Origin: Roseateles terrae
GTDB lineage: Bacteria; Pseudomonadota; Gammaproteobacteria; Burkholderiales; Burkholderiaceae_C
Length of the DNA: 64,000 nucleotides
Assembly: GCF_014192155.1 (NCBI RefSeq)
Contig: NZ_JACHXO010000001.1
Span: forward strand, 770,069-834,068
Reading direction: 5' to 3'
Below the pieces are notes generated by a model. That model was not told the DNA's origin. It saw nothing but the letters and a program-made list of their open reading frames with translations, and made no database searches. Both the position numbers and the translations under genes were made by a program. Shown here piece by piece: positions 9,856 through 18,873 of this stretch (position 1 is its first letter; every line of letters begins with the position of its first letter).

Positions 9856-11018
9856 GAGGTCTCTCCCTGTGGGGGTCGCATTGTTGTGGTGTCGGTGCGG
9901 CGGCCGGCGTGGCCCAGCGCCACAGACCAGGGGCGCAGTCGCAGGTCACCGCGGTCGTTGTCGGGCATGGCGCGGCCCGTGCGGCCGGCCCAGCTGGTGT
10001 AGCCCAGGCGCAATTGGTGTCCGAGGGTGGCCTGCGGCACTGCCTGACGCTCCAGCACCGGCTGGATCTCCCAGCGCAGGCTGTGGCCGACGTACTGGCG
10101 GATCCAGTCATTCAAGGGGCGCCACGCGCTGCCATCCGGCAGGAAGCGGTCGTACTGCGCGCGCGTCAGCGGGCCGATGACCACGCGAAAGCGGTACTGC
10201 CGGTCCCAGGTCTTGGTGCCGATGGTGGTGCTGCGCCCCAGCGCTGCCGGAGGCAGCCCGATGCGCTCCTTGCGGTTGCGCGCGAAACCGAGGCGGGTGC
10301 GCTCGTCGGTTTCCAGCGGCAGCCACTGCGGCACATGCGCGTCAATGCGAACGGTCACCTGGAAGTGCTGCGACAGGATCTTCGCCAGGCCTTCGGGATG
10401 GCGGCTGCGGGAACCCATCAGGCCGGCATTGAACAGGCGAGCCGTCTGCGGCAGCGAGTCCTTGGGTTGCCAGCCGCCGGGCAGTCCCGTCGCAGCGCCC
10501 AGCCAGGCGGCATAGCGGTCGGCCAACGGGCGGTCGTGCTGGACGGCGGGCTGGGACTGGGCCCATGCGCGGTAGAACAGCGTCAGCAGCCGGTGATGGA
10601 AAACGTCGAGGAAGCGGGCCAGCGTCGGGTCATTGCGCTGGTATTGGCGTTCACGGGCGTATTCCGTCAGGTGCAGCGGCAGCGGCCCTTGAGGGCCCAG
10701 CAGACCGAAGAAGCGCACCCCGAGACGCGGCACGCCGGCACCGGTGGGCTCCAGCTTGGCCAGCGCGGCCGGCGCAAAATCCAGCTCCGCCTCTTCGCCC
10801 AGGCGGATCGGCTCCAGGCTCGGCCGGGCGGCACGGCCCAGTCGCGGCAGATGCGGGGACAGGCCCTCGATGCGCCGTAGCAGCGCAAAGAAGTCGTGCG
10901 ACCAGGGCCGTTTCTCGACATCCGCAAACAGGGCCTGCAGGGCTGCGGCATGCTCGGACGCCGGCGTGGCGCCCTCCCCCACGTCGTCCAGGAAAGCCTC
11001 GAAGGCGGTGTCGCTCAC
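9852..11018 (-). CDS. tssG: T6SS baseplate protein TssG
   Basis: 388 residues from a GTG start at 11018. The GTG overlaps the tssF stop (GTGA at 11015-11018), which supports the start. Family features include the N-terminal F-F-A-L-L-R-R-I-E segment, the G-V-R-F-F-G-L-L-G-P-Q-G-P-L-P turn, and the C-terminal R-L-G-Y-T-S-W-A-G region. TssG with TssE, TssF and TssK forms the baseplate wedge that surrounds VgrG and nucleates tube and sheath assembly. It sits in the usual tssE-tssF-tssG-clpV order. Confidence 0.95.
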   Translation of the reverse strand: MSDTAFEAFLDDVGEGATPASEHAAALQALFADVEKRPWSHDFFALLRRIEGLSPHLPRLGRAARPSLEPIRLGEEAELDFAPAALAKLEPTGAGVPRLGVRFFGLLGPQGPLPLHLTEYARERQYQRNDPTLARFLDVFHHRLLTLFYRAWAQSQPAVQHDRPLADRYAAWLGAATGLPGGWQPKDSLPQTARLFNAGLMGSRSRHPEGLAKILSQHFQVTVRIDAHVPQWLPLETDERTRLGFARNRKERIGLPPAALGRSTTIGTKTWDRQYRFRVVIGPLTRAQYDRFLPDGSAWRPLNDWIRQYVGHSLRWEIQPVLERQAVPQATLGHQLRLGYTSWAGRTGRAMPDNDRGDLRLRPWSVALGHAGRRTDTTTMRPPQGETS

Positions 11019-12928
11019 ACCAGGCTCCCGCCCGGTTCGCGCAGCAGCTCACCGCCCAGGCGCACCGGCCAGCGGCGCAACTCGCCGCGCTGCATGGAAC
11101 GCAGGCGCAACTGGGTGAAGCTGTTGATGGCTGCGTAGCGGGCGAAGTAGTACTCCAGCACGCTGCCGAAGAGGAAGGCGCTGTGGCCCTGGAAGGCCAG
11201 TTCATCCAGTTCCAGGTCGATCTCGGCGCCGCAGCCGTGGCTCAGCGGACCGGTGAACGGCAGCCGGCGCACCACCGACTTCACCGTCACATGCCGCACG
11301 CCATCGACCAGCCGCTGCCACGACGGATCCCCCGGCGGCCCGTACAGCGCCAGCAGGCGGCGCAGCGTCGACGCCGCCTGGGACGGCGTCTCGTCGGCAA
11401 ACGGCAGCTGCTGCATCGTGAGCAGGCCCACCAGGCTCCAGCCGGCGTCGCCCACCGGGAGGCGACTCACCGGTCGGGTCGGGCCGTGCATCGCATCCAC
11501 CCGCAGCACCGGGCCCGCGGCATCCAGCCGCCATGCACCGGGCGTGGCGCTGGCGCTGCCGTTGTGAGGCAGCAGCGTCGGCAAATCGCGGTTGCTCACC
11601 AGGGCCGTGACCGACAGCTGGCGGATGTCTTCGCGATACGGCGCATGCTTGGGATCCACCAGCGACAGGAACATCTCCTCGCCGATGTAGCCGGTGCGCG
11701 GCCCCTGCTCTTTCTGGCGCGACGACAGCAGACGCGGCTCACGCCGGGCGGTGTAGTAGCCCGCGCCCTCGCCGGAAGGTTCGTGATAGGTGGCGTACAG
11801 CGGCCGGAAGGTCTGCTGGCCGACGTGTCCCGCGCCGTAGCCGATGACGGACTGCAGGCTGTGCACCTCGAAGTCCATCGGCCGGGTCCGGTCCGGCACC
11901 ACGTGATATTCCCAGCTGCCCGGGCCGAGCTGGATGCGGTCCAGCCGCTTGGGAAAGAGGTTGATGGCCGGGGTGCAGTGCAGCGCCAGGCTGCCCACGT
12001 CCACCAGCGCTTCCAGCCCCGCATCCGGGCGGCTGAAGAAGACGACGAGGTCCGCTTCCTGCCCATCGACCCGGGCCAGGCGGTCGGCCAGGTCCTGGAT
12101 GTCGAAGAACAGGAAACGGCGCGGCATGGCGGCCGCTTCCTGAATCAGGCGGCAGCCGGAAAAGGTGCGGTGCGTGTCCGGCAGCAGCGCCTCGTTCGGC
12201 TCATAGCCGACCGGGGTGACGCTGGTGCCGTCCCGCCACTGGGCGCCAGCATTCAGGCCGTCCACCCCGGCGCCTGTGACAAAGCTGCCGACGGAAGCGC
12301 CGAGCACCAGCTCATGCAGACGGAAGGCGACGTCGTCGGGCGCGCTGATGTAGAGCTGCAGCCGGTCCATCCGCAACTGACGCAGCGGAATGCCCCCGCC
12401 ACTGCGGATGCGCAGCCGGAGTCCGCCGCGATAACCGGCCGCGCCGGGCAGCCGGTTCATCGGCAGATCCGGGGCGTGCGTGAAGTATTGCGCCTGCACC
12501 AGCTCGATCGGCCAGAGCATGACGTCATGGGCGGTGCGGAATTCGCAGCGGGTGTCCTGACCCCGCGGCAGGCCCGATTGAAGCGTGCTGTTGCGCGGAA
12601 CCGGGTAGCCTTTGCCCAGGTTGGGATCGGTGATGTCGACCGAGAAACGCGCGACCATCATCGATGGCACCGGCGCGAGGAAATTCGGGTAGATCGATTC
12701 GAGCAGATGCGAGATCAGCCGCGGATGCTCCGCATCGAGCTTCAGCTGCACCCGGGCCGAGAGGAAGGCAAAACCTTCCAGCAGCCGCTCCACATACGGG
12801 TCGGCGACCTCCGTGCCTTCCATGCCCAGCCGGCCGGCAATCTTGGGAAACTCGCGGGCGAACTCGCCGCCCACTTCCCGCAGGTGGGTGAGTTCGTCGT
12901 TGTAGAGGCGAAGCAGGCGCGGATCCAT
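11015..12928 (-). CDS. tssF: T6SS baseplate protein TssF
   Basis: 637 residues from the ATG at 12928 (M-D-P-R-L-L-R-L-Y-N-D-E-L), the standard TssF beginning. A strong GGGAGG lies seven bases upstream. A longer reading from 13015 would run into tssE and lacks family similarity. Typical motifs are F-P-K-I-A-G-R-L-G, V-E-R-L-L-E-G-F-A-F-L and I-Y-P-N-F-L-A-P-V-P-S-M near the N-terminus. TssF pairs with TssG in the baseplate wedge. The gene begins two bases after the tssE stop and overlaps tssG by GTGA. Confidence 0.96.
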   Translation of the reverse strand: MDPRLLRLYNDELTHLREVGGEFAREFPKIAGRLGMEGTEVADPYVERLLEGFAFLSARVQLKLDAEHPRLISHLLESIYPNFLAPVPSMMVARFSVDITDPNLGKGYPVPRNSTLQSGLPRGQDTRCEFRTAHDVMLWPIELVQAQYFTHAPDLPMNRLPGAAGYRGGLRLRIRSGGGIPLRQLRMDRLQLYISAPDDVAFRLHELVLGASVGSFVTGAGVDGLNAGAQWRDGTSVTPVGYEPNEALLPDTHRTFSGCRLIQEAAAMPRRFLFFDIQDLADRLARVDGQEADLVVFFSRPDAGLEALVDVGSLALHCTPAINLFPKRLDRIQLGPGSWEYHVVPDRTRPMDFEVHSLQSVIGYGAGHVGQQTFRPLYATYHEPSGEGAGYYTARREPRLLSSRQKEQGPRTGYIGEEMFLSLVDPKHAPYREDIRQLSVTALVSNRDLPTLLPHNGSASATPGAWRLDAAGPVLRVDAMHGPTRPVSRLPVGDAGWSLVGLLTMQQLPFADETPSQAASTLRRLLALYGPPGDPSWQRLVDGVRHVTVKSVVRRLPFTGPLSHGCGAEIDLELDELAFQGHSAFLFGSVLEYYFARYAAINSFTQLRLRSMQRGELRRWPVRLGGELLREPGGSLV

Positions 12929-12930
12929 GC

Positions 12931-13428
12931 TCAAGCCTCCCTCACCTGCACCTGACCGGCCTCGAGGTCCATCTGCGTACGCAGCAGAATTTCCAGCGGC
13001 ACCGGTTGCGACCACAGGTGGCCGCGGATTTCGAATTCAATCACGTTGTGGGTGTCCAGCACGCTGTCGGCCTCCAAGGCGCGCACTTCCAGCGTGCTCT
13101 CCAGGATGCGGGGTTCAAATCGGAGAATGGCCTGGCGGATGGCGCGCTCCACATGGCTCACGTCGATCTTGGAAGCGAGCTGACCGGACAGCGCCGGCAG
13201 GCCGAAGTTCAGCACGCTGGCCGCCACTTGCGGATGCGACTCCAGCGCCTTGCCCACCGGCTGCACCGCGTTGAACAGCCAGCCCAGGTCGCGCAGCACC
13301 GCCTGGCGCAGCTGCGACTTGGACATCATGCGGCGCTCCTCGGCCTCGACACGGCTGGTCGGGTCGTCATCCGTCAGCCGGTCCAGGAGGGCCGGCTGCA
13401 GGCGGTCGCGGGTGGGCTGCTGGCTCAT
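12931..13428 (-). CDS. tssE: T6SS baseplate protein TssE (gp25-like)
   Basis: 165 residues, the usual size. The gp25-like core carries L-R-Q-A-V-L-R-D-L-G-W-L-F-N near residue 40, V-L-N-F-G-L-P around 93, and the conserved I-R-Q-A-I-L-R-F-E-P-R-I segment at about 117. TssE is the wedge subunit that contacts the start of the sheath. It opens the tssE-tssF-tssG-clpV run, 82 bases after tagJ. Confidence 0.95.
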   Translation of the reverse strand: MSQQPTRDRLQPALLDRLTDDDPTSRVEAEERRMMSKSQLRQAVLRDLGWLFNAVQPVGKALESHPQVAASVLNFGLPALSGQLASKIDVSHVERAIRQAILRFEPRILESTLEVRALEADSVLDTHNVIEFEIRGHLWSQPVPLEILLRTQMDLEAGQVQVREA

Positions 13429-13510
13429 GGGGGCGTGAAGGCGTGAAGGCGATGCAGTGAGGCGGTGCGGCAGGGAGACAGCGCTCGGGCGGGGTCAGCG
13501 GGCCGAGCCC

Positions 13511-14392
13511 TCAGGCGTCGGCCCCGTCAGCCGCGTCGCCTGCACCGGAAGGATCCGAACGGTCCGAGGCATGCTCGACGGCGAATTCGATGAGCCGCGT
13601 ATCCAGCAGACCGGCTTCCGCCACGTCGGTCATCAGCACCCGCTGGCCGATGCCCGCATACTGGTCACCGGCGCCCTCGACGGTATCGGACACACCGCCC
13701 AGCGGCTGCCATTCGGTCAGGCGGGACATCCACGCACGCGGGTCCGCGCTGGCGTGGGTACGGGGATAGCGGGTCGGAATCAGGGCCACCGAGCCACCGC
13801 CGTTCGGGAATTCAAGGAAGGCCGGGGCCCAGACGAGGTCTCGCAGGTCCTCCGGCGGCTCGATCTGGATCTTGGCCAGCGCCGAGAGCGGCACCCAGCA
13901 ATAACGACCGTTGATGATCGCTTCCAGGATCGGACCCAGCCGTGAATCGCCGTCGCAGATCCACTCAAAGCCCTGCCCGTCGATCGAACCCGGCGTGGCC
14001 GGGGCCTGTTCGAGCGCCTGGGCCCGCATGCGCTGGGCCGCGGCATGGTCGCCGTCGGCATCCAGCTTGAGCGCCTGCACCATCGACGCCACCCACTCGG
14101 CGGGCTCGCCCATCACCAGCGGCGTGGTCTTGCCGTCGAACACTGCCTCGCGCACCAGCTCGCACTTGAGCGCCTCGCGGTAGGTGTTCACCATGGCCAG
14201 GGTGGCGGCGTCCAGCTCGCCGCAGACTTCCAGCTGGGCGGCGGCGCGGGCCCACTGGCCGTTCACTGCCAGCAGCTGGAACAGCAGCACCCGCAACTTG
14301 GCGTCCTGCGGCTGCTGGCGCACCAGCTGCTGCACGGCGGCCAGGGCCTCGGCCGGCTTGCCGGCGGCGATCAGGTCTTGCACTGCGCTCAT
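13511..14392 (-). CDS. tagJ: T6SS accessory protein TagJ/ImpE
   Basis: 293 residues. The N-terminal ~90 residues are TPR-like helices (A-G-K-P-A-E-A-L-A-A-V-Q, Q-P-Q-D-A-K-L-R-V-L-L-F-Q-L). The C-terminal half carries the ImpE signature around I-N-G-R-Y-C-W-V-P and L-R-D-L-V-W-A-P-A. TagJ binds the sheath protein TssB and can help ClpV recruitment in systems that carry it. Its place between hcp and tssE is standard for this T6SS subtype. The C-terminus has a short acidic low-complexity tail. Confidence 0.92.
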   Translation of the reverse strand: MSAVQDLIAAGKPAEALAAVQQLVRQQPQDAKLRVLLFQLLAVNGQWARAAAQLEVCGELDAATLAMVNTYREALKCELVREAVFDGKTTPLVMGEPAEWVASMVQALKLDADGDHAAAQRMRAQALEQAPATPGSIDGQGFEWICDGDSRLGPILEAIINGRYCWVPLSALAKIQIEPPEDLRDLVWAPAFLEFPNGGGSVALIPTRYPRTHASADPRAWMSRLTEWQPLGGVSDTVEGAGDQYAGIGQRVLMTDVAEAGLLDTRLIEFAVEHASDRSDPSGAGDAADGADA

Positions 14393-14411
14393 GAGAAAAC
14401 TTTCTGCGGCC

Positions 14412-14906
14412 TCAGGTGAGGTCGTCGGTGAAGGTGCAGGTGCCGCCCATCTGGCCGGTGGCGCTCTGGTTGCGGTATTCCACCGCCACCTTCTGGAAAC
14501 TCAGGGTGATGCGTTCAACGGGCTGGCCCTCTTGATCCACATCGATGTCATAAGTCGCAACGCGGGCCTTCTCCAGCGTGATGCTGAAAAAGTCCTGCTG
14601 CTCGCCGCCGGCCTTGCGCAGGCTCAGCTTGGCGGTGCGCACTTCGTCGTTGGTGGCCACCGCGCTCATCAGGGCGGTGCTGGCGCTGTCGAGCTGCTTG
14701 GTGATGGTGAGCTGCCGGTAGCTGCGGCGGCCCATGCTCTGGCCTGCGACGGCATCGCCACCCGCACCCACGCCCCAGGCGAAGCCGGAGACGGTGATGT
14801 CGTTCTGGTGACCCGGCGAGACGGATTCGCCTTTGACCTTGCCCGCGCGCTTGAGGGTCAGGTCCAGGTACATGTCGGCGCTGCCGCCGCTGTTCGAGAG
14901 AGACAT
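14412..14906 (-). CDS. hcp: Second Hcp-family T6SS tube protein
   Basis: 164 residues from the ATG at 14906. GGAG lies six bases upstream of that codon, so it is preferred over the in-frame ATG at 14918. The fold signature of Hcp is present: N-terminal M-Y-L-D-L, G-E-S-V-S-P-G-H near 30, F-F-S-I-T-L-E-K-A-R-V near 107, and I-T-L-S-F-Q-K-V-A-V-E-Y in the last third. Hcp hexamers stack into the inner tube and can carry effectors. It is clearly diverged from the hcp upstream and 65 bases from it, so it may be a specialised tube or cargo-loading paralogue. Confidence 0.93.
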   Translation of the reverse strand: MSLSNSGGSADMYLDLTLKRAGKVKGESVSPGHQNDITVSGFAWGVGAGGDAVAGQSMGRRSYRQLTITKQLDSASTALMSAVATNDEVRTAKLSLRKAGGEQQDFFSITLEKARVATYDIDVDQEGQPVERITLSFQKVAVEYRNQSATGQMGGTCTFTDDLT

Positions 14907-14971
14907 GTGAAGCTCCATGAGACACGGGCCACCGCAGTGGCCCGTTGCTGGTCAGCGCAACGAGGCGCGGA

Positions 14972-15451
14972 TCAACGGGTTTCGGTGGTCGCGACGTTCC
15001 AGCCGAACTTCACAGCACCGCCCAGGGCGCCCTTCTCGTTCTGAGCCTTGTACTCGAACTCGATGTCGGCGTAGCTCAGGGCCACGCTTTCCGAGATGTC
15101 ACCACCGGCGCTGGCCGACGGCGACACCGAGGTCACCAGCACTTGCTTCAGGGTGATCTTCAGGAAGTCCTGCTGGCCTTCACCGGCCTTGCGGCAGGTG
15201 ATGACGGCGCTGTCGAAGTGCTTGCCGCTGGCGCAGGCCTTGGCCAGCACCGGGGAAGCCTTGTCGTAGTAGTGCGCGAACACCAGCTGGCCCGGGATGC
15301 CCTTGCCCTTGCCCGAGCCGCCGCCGGCAGCGGCGGTGCTTTCCTGGCGTGCGTCCCACGACCATGCGAGCAGGTCGATCTCGCCCTTGTGGTCCTTGTG
15401 GGTGGATTCGCCTTCAACACCGGCGAGTTTCAGATTGGCGTCAATCGACAT
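14972..15451 (-). CDS. hcp: Hcp T6SS tube protein
   Basis: 159 residues. The start is fixed by AAGGAGAG seven bases upstream of the ATG. Hcp features are D-A-N-L-K-L at the N-terminus, G-E-S-T-H-K-D-H-K-G-E-I near 15, D-F-L-K-I-T-L-K-Q-V-L-V in the middle and V-A-L-S-Y-A-D-I-E-F-E-Y before the C-terminus. A Gly/Lys-rich loop (A-A-A-G-G-G-S-G-K-G-K-G) interrupts the region usually forming an exposed loop. Hcp is both tube subunit and secreted product. A hairpin with a T-run lies between tssC and this gene, so its level may be set partly independently. Confidence 0.95.
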   Translation of the reverse strand: MSIDANLKLAGVEGESTHKDHKGEIDLLAWSWDARQESTAAAGGGSGKGKGIPGQLVFAHYYDKASPVLAKACASGKHFDSAVITCRKAGEGQQDFLKITLKQVLVTSVSPSASAGGDISESVALSYADIEFEYKAQNEKGALGGAVKFGWNVATTETR

Positions 15452-15513
15452 GATGGTTCTCTCCTTGATGGACTCGTGATAACCGGTCCCACTTCAAAAG
15501 CGGGCGGGACCGC

Positions 15514-15533
15514 AAAAACGGGCCGGTGGCCCG
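15514..15533 (-). terminator. Hairpin with T-run between tssC and hcp
   Basis: Read on the minus strand, CGGGCC-ACC-GGCCCG is followed at once by TTTTT. It lies downstream of tssC and upstream of hcp. A second hairpin (GGTCCC/GGGACC arms, 15484-15512) lies between it and hcp. This may be a partial terminator or a processing site that changes hcp dosage relative to the sheath genes. Confidence 0.55.
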
Positions 15534-15596
15534 GAACTGTTGACCGATGGACCGGCGGACCGGCCCTCCCTCGGTGACGGGATGGAACACGCAGGC

Positions 15597-17096
15597 TTAC
15601 TGGCCCTTTTGCGACGGCAGCTTGGACACCAGTCGCAGCGACACCGTCAGCCCTTCGAGCTGATAGTGAGGACGCAGGAAGAACTTGGAGGTGTAGTAGC
15701 CGGGGTTGCCCGGGATCTCTTCCACCAGCACTTCGGCAGCGGCCAGCGGCTTTTGCGACTTGGTGACTTCCGACGAGTTCGCCGGGTCGCCATCGACGTA
15801 ATTCATGATCCACTTGTTCAGCCAGCGCTCCATTTCGCCGCGCTCCTTGAAGGAGCCGACCTTGTCGCGCACGATGCACTTCAGGTAGTGGGCGAAGCGG
15901 GTGCAGGCAAACAGGTAAGGCAGGCGCGCGGCCAGATTGGCGTTGGCGGTGGCGTCCGGATCGTCGTATTCCGCAGGTTTTTGCAGCGACTGGGCGCCGA
16001 TGAAGGCCGCGAAGTCGGAGTTCTTGCGGTGCACCAGCGGCATGAAGCCGTTCTGGGCCAGCTCCGCTTCACGGCGGTCGCTGATGGCGATTTCGGTCGG
16101 GCACTTCATGGCCACGCCGCCTTCGTCGGTGGGGAAGCTGTGCGTCGGCAGGTTCTCCACCGCACCGCCGGACTCCACACCGCGGATGCGGGTGCACCAG
16201 CCGTAGTTCTTGAACGAACGGTTGATGTTGGTGGCCATCGCATAGGCCGAGTTGGCCCAGGTGTAGGCGTTGTGATTGCCGCCGCCGGTGTCTTCCTCGA
16301 AGTTGAACTCTTCAACCGGATTGGTGCGGGCGCCATAGGGCAGACGCGCCAGGAAACGCGGCATCGTCAGGCCAATGTAGCGGGCATCGTCCGACTCACG
16401 CAGCGAACGCCAGGCGGCGTATTCGGGCGTGCCGAAGATCTTGGTCAGGTCGCGCGGGTTGGCCAGTTCCTGCCAGGAGCTCATCTGCATGGCCGACGGA
16501 TTGGCCGCTGCAATGAACGGGGCATGGGCGGCGGCAGCCACCTTGGCCATTTCGCCAAGCAGCTCGACGTCCGGCGGGCTGTGGTCGAAGTAGTAGTCAC
16601 CGACCATCGCGCCGAAAGGCTCACCGCCGAACTGGCCGTATTCCTCTTCATACACGCGCTTGAACAGCGGGCTCTGATCCCAGGCCGTGCCCTTGTAGCG
16701 CTTGAGTGTCTTGCCAAGCTCCTGCTTGGAGATGCTCATCACGCGGATCTTGAGCTGCTCATCGGTCTCGGTGTTGTTGACCAGATAGTGCAGGCCGCGC
16801 CAGGCGCTTTCGAGCTGCTGGAATTCGGGGTTGTGCAGGATCAGGTTCAGCTGTTCGGACAGCTTCTTGTCCAGCTCGGCGATCATCGCCTCGATGGACA
16901 CGATCACATCGCTGCCGATCAGCGAGGTCTGGGACAGCGCCTGCTGAGCCAGGGTCAGCACCGCCTGCTCGACGGCGGACTTGGCCTCGTCGGTCTTGGG
17001 CTTGAATTCCTTGTTCAGCAGCTGGGCGAACTCGTTGCCTTCGTACGAGATGCCCTGCAGCGCGGCGGAGGATTGGGCGAGAGTATCTTCTGCCAT
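15597..17096 (-). CDS. tssC: T6SS contractile sheath large subunit TssC (VipB)
   Basis: 499 residues, normal for TssC. Characteristic stretches are L-E-S-A-W-R-G-L-H-Y-L-V near 95, the P-F-G-A-M-V-G-D-Y-Y-F-D segment near 160, and the C-terminal P-G-Y-Y-T-S-K-F-F-L-R-P-H-Y-Q-L-E-G-L. TssB/TssC heterodimers polymerise around the Hcp tube and contract to drive it outward. It follows tssB by 50 bases. The C-terminal QKGQ tail is ordinary. Confidence 0.97.
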   Translation of the reverse strand: MAEDTLAQSSAALQGISYEGNEFAQLLNKEFKPKTDEAKSAVEQAVLTLAQQALSQTSLIGSDVIVSIEAMIAELDKKLSEQLNLILHNPEFQQLESAWRGLHYLVNNTETDEQLKIRVMSISKQELGKTLKRYKGTAWDQSPLFKRVYEEEYGQFGGEPFGAMVGDYYFDHSPPDVELLGEMAKVAAAAHAPFIAAANPSAMQMSSWQELANPRDLTKIFGTPEYAAWRSLRESDDARYIGLTMPRFLARLPYGARTNPVEEFNFEEDTGGGNHNAYTWANSAYAMATNINRSFKNYGWCTRIRGVESGGAVENLPTHSFPTDEGGVAMKCPTEIAISDRREAELAQNGFMPLVHRKNSDFAAFIGAQSLQKPAEYDDPDATANANLAARLPYLFACTRFAHYLKCIVRDKVGSFKERGEMERWLNKWIMNYVDGDPANSSEVTKSQKPLAAAEVLVEEIPGNPGYYTSKFFLRPHYQLEGLTVSLRLVSKLPSQKGQ

Positions 17097-17146
17097 GGTG
17101 GGATGCTCCGGAGTCTGGTTTCAGTGGGCGACGGATGACCGCGCCA

Positions 17147-17659
17147 TCACTGGGCGTCGCCGCCGTCGGCGGGCTTCTGGGCGGATGCCAGGGACTTGAG
17201 GAGGGCCTCGTCCTTGACCACCTTGGCGATCAGCTGTTCCGCGCCGACCTTGCCATCCATGTAGGTGATCAGGTTGGCCAGCTGCTGACGGGCTTCGAGC
17301 AGCTGCTTCAGGCCGTCCACCTTGCGGGCCACGGCGGCCGGCGAGAAGTCGTCCATGCTCTCGAAGGTGATGTCGACCATCAGGTTGCCTTCACCGGTCA
17401 GGGTGTTGGGCACGTTGAAGGCCACGCGCGGCTTCATCGCCTTCATGCGGGCGTCGAAGTTGTCGACGTCGAAGTCGAGGAACTTGCGGTCCGCCACCGG
17501 CGCCAGGGGCTCGGTCGGCTTGCCGGACAGGTCCGACAGCACGCCCATCACGAACGGGAGCTGGACCTTCTTTTCGGCGCCGTAGAGCTCGACGTCGTAT
17601 TCGATCTGGACGCGCGGGGCGCGGTTCCTGGCGATGAACTTCTGGCTGCTGGTGGCCAT
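17147..17659 (-). CDS. tssB: T6SS contractile sheath small subunit TssB (VipA)
   Basis: 170 residues. Family marks are S-S-Q-K-F-I-A-R-N-R-A-P-R-V-Q-I at the N-terminus, L-P-F-V-M-G-V-L-S-D-L-S-G near 35, and I-T-F-E-S-M-D-D-F-S-P near 102. TssB forms the sheath with TssC; its N-terminal region is also the binding site for TagJ, present downstream. The last ~10 residues are Asp/Ala/Gly-rich. It lies 79 bases after tssA. Confidence 0.97.
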   Translation of the reverse strand: MATSSQKFIARNRAPRVQIEYDVELYGAEKKVQLPFVMGVLSDLSGKPTEPLAPVADRKFLDFDVDNFDARMKAMKPRVAFNVPNTLTGEGNLMVDITFESMDDFSPAAVARKVDGLKQLLEARQQLANLITYMDGKVGAEQLIAKVVKDEALLKSLASAQKPADGGDAQ

Positions 17660-17738
17660 GTGCTACTCCTGAATGAAGACGTCGTCGTGGGCGTCGGTGT
17701 GGTTCTTGTGAAGGGAGGGACGGGGGCTGGGCATCGGA

Positions 17739-18779
17739 TCAGTCATCGGTCCGGCCGGCCAGGCGTTCGATTTCGCTCAGGCCGTCCGGAACCAGGTCGC
17801 GGATGATGTCCATGAAGTTCTTGCTCATCAGCCGCTGGGCACGGCGAATCAGCAGCGGCGCGGGATTGCTCGGTTCGTTCAGCTCAATCCACTCGCACAC
17901 GCGCTGCAGGGCGCGCATGGCGTCGTCCCGGCTGGCGATGACGCCGGCGGGCACGGCGATGCGGGCCGCCGAGGTCATCGTCATCGAGCCGGCAGCACCG
18001 TCCTGCAGATCTGCGGCGGCGCCGACCTCATCGGCCGCGGCGGAAGTGCCGCCGCCCAACTGGGCCGCCACCTGGGCCAGCGGCTTCAGGACACGGATCA
18101 AGGGGGCGAAGTCCGGTCCCTGGGCGGCACCCAGATGCTGCTCGATGAGCGACGAGATGGCCTGGATCGTGGTGAGGCCGGCCTGCAGGCGGTCCACCAG
18201 ATTCGGGTCATTGGCGGACAGCGCGCCCAGCCCTTCGAGCAGGCCCTGGGGGGACGGGACTGATTCGTTGGGAGCGGGATCGACGTTGCCGAAGGCCAGT
18301 TCCACGTCACGCACGCGAGGGCCGCCGCGTTGACCGGTCAGGCTGGCCGCCCTCAGGTCGGCAAGACCGGCTTCGGGGCTGGCCAGCGGCAGCAGCGCGT
18401 TCATGCGCATCGTGGGGTCGTTGTTGTCGCTGGTGTCCAGTTGGGGGTGAACATGGTCCCAGTGACGTTCCAGGAGACCCTGGATGAGGGCCAGGCCCTG
18501 CAGGGCGGCCTGATAGCCCTTGAGGCGGGCGCCGCTGCGCACCAGCCAGACGGCCAGGCGCAGGTCGCGGCTGCGTTCGGCCAGGGCCAGGGCCTGTTCC
18601 CAGACCTTGATCCAGTCCGGCTCTTCGGCGGGGATGACCGTGTCGCCGTACTGCTGTTCGGGTTTGCCTTCGCCGGCCGTCTGCAGGGCGAGGAAGGCTG
18701 CGTCATATTCCAGGTCCGGGCCGCAGGGGGCGTCGTCCTGAAGAGGGGTCAGCAGATGATCGAGATCAATATCAGACAT
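17739..18779 (-). CDS. tssA: T6SS assembly protein TssA (ImpA N-terminal domain)
   Basis: 346 residues. The ImpA_N domain has P-C-G-P-D-L-E-Y-D near 20, P-D-W-x-K-V-W-E-Q-A-L near 53, and L-R-L-A-V-W-L-V-R-S-G-A. The C-terminal helical domain ends in N-P-A-P-L-L-I-R-R-A-Q-R-L followed by F-M-D-I-I-R-D-L. TssA primes assembly of tube and sheath at the baseplate. It is the first gene of the leftward T6SS run, so the promoter should lie in 18780-19027. Confidence 0.94.
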   Translation of the reverse strand: MSDIDLDHLLTPLQDDAPCGPDLEYDAAFLALQTAGEGKPEQQYGDTVIPAEEPDWIKVWEQALALAERSRDLRLAVWLVRSGARLKGYQAALQGLALIQGLLERHWDHVHPQLDTSDNNDPTMRMNALLPLASPEAGLADLRAASLTGQRGGPRVRDVELAFGNVDPAPNESVPSPQGLLEGLGALSANDPNLVDRLQAGLTTIQAISSLIEQHLGAAQGPDFAPLIRVLKPLAQVAAQLGGGTSAAADEVGAAADLQDGAAGSMTMTSAARIAVPAGVIASRDDAMRALQRVCEWIELNEPSNPAPLLIRRAQRLMSKNFMDIIRDLVPDGLSEIERLAGRTDD

Positions 18780-18873
18780 TGTGTCCGGCGTTTTCTAGAC
18801 GTCCGGACTCTAGAGATTCCTTGGTGACTTGGGAGTGGTCGAAAGTCATATTGACCGTGTTGCCCCCAGGCTC

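Noticed and set aside
10565-12955. A 796-codon plus-strand frame opposite tssF and tssG
   Set aside because: Antisense of conserved T6SS genes, with composition typical of a shadow frame.
12929-13015. N-terminal extension of tssF
   Set aside because: It overlaps tssE and lacks similarity; the ATG at 12928 has a strong ribosome site and the family start sequence.
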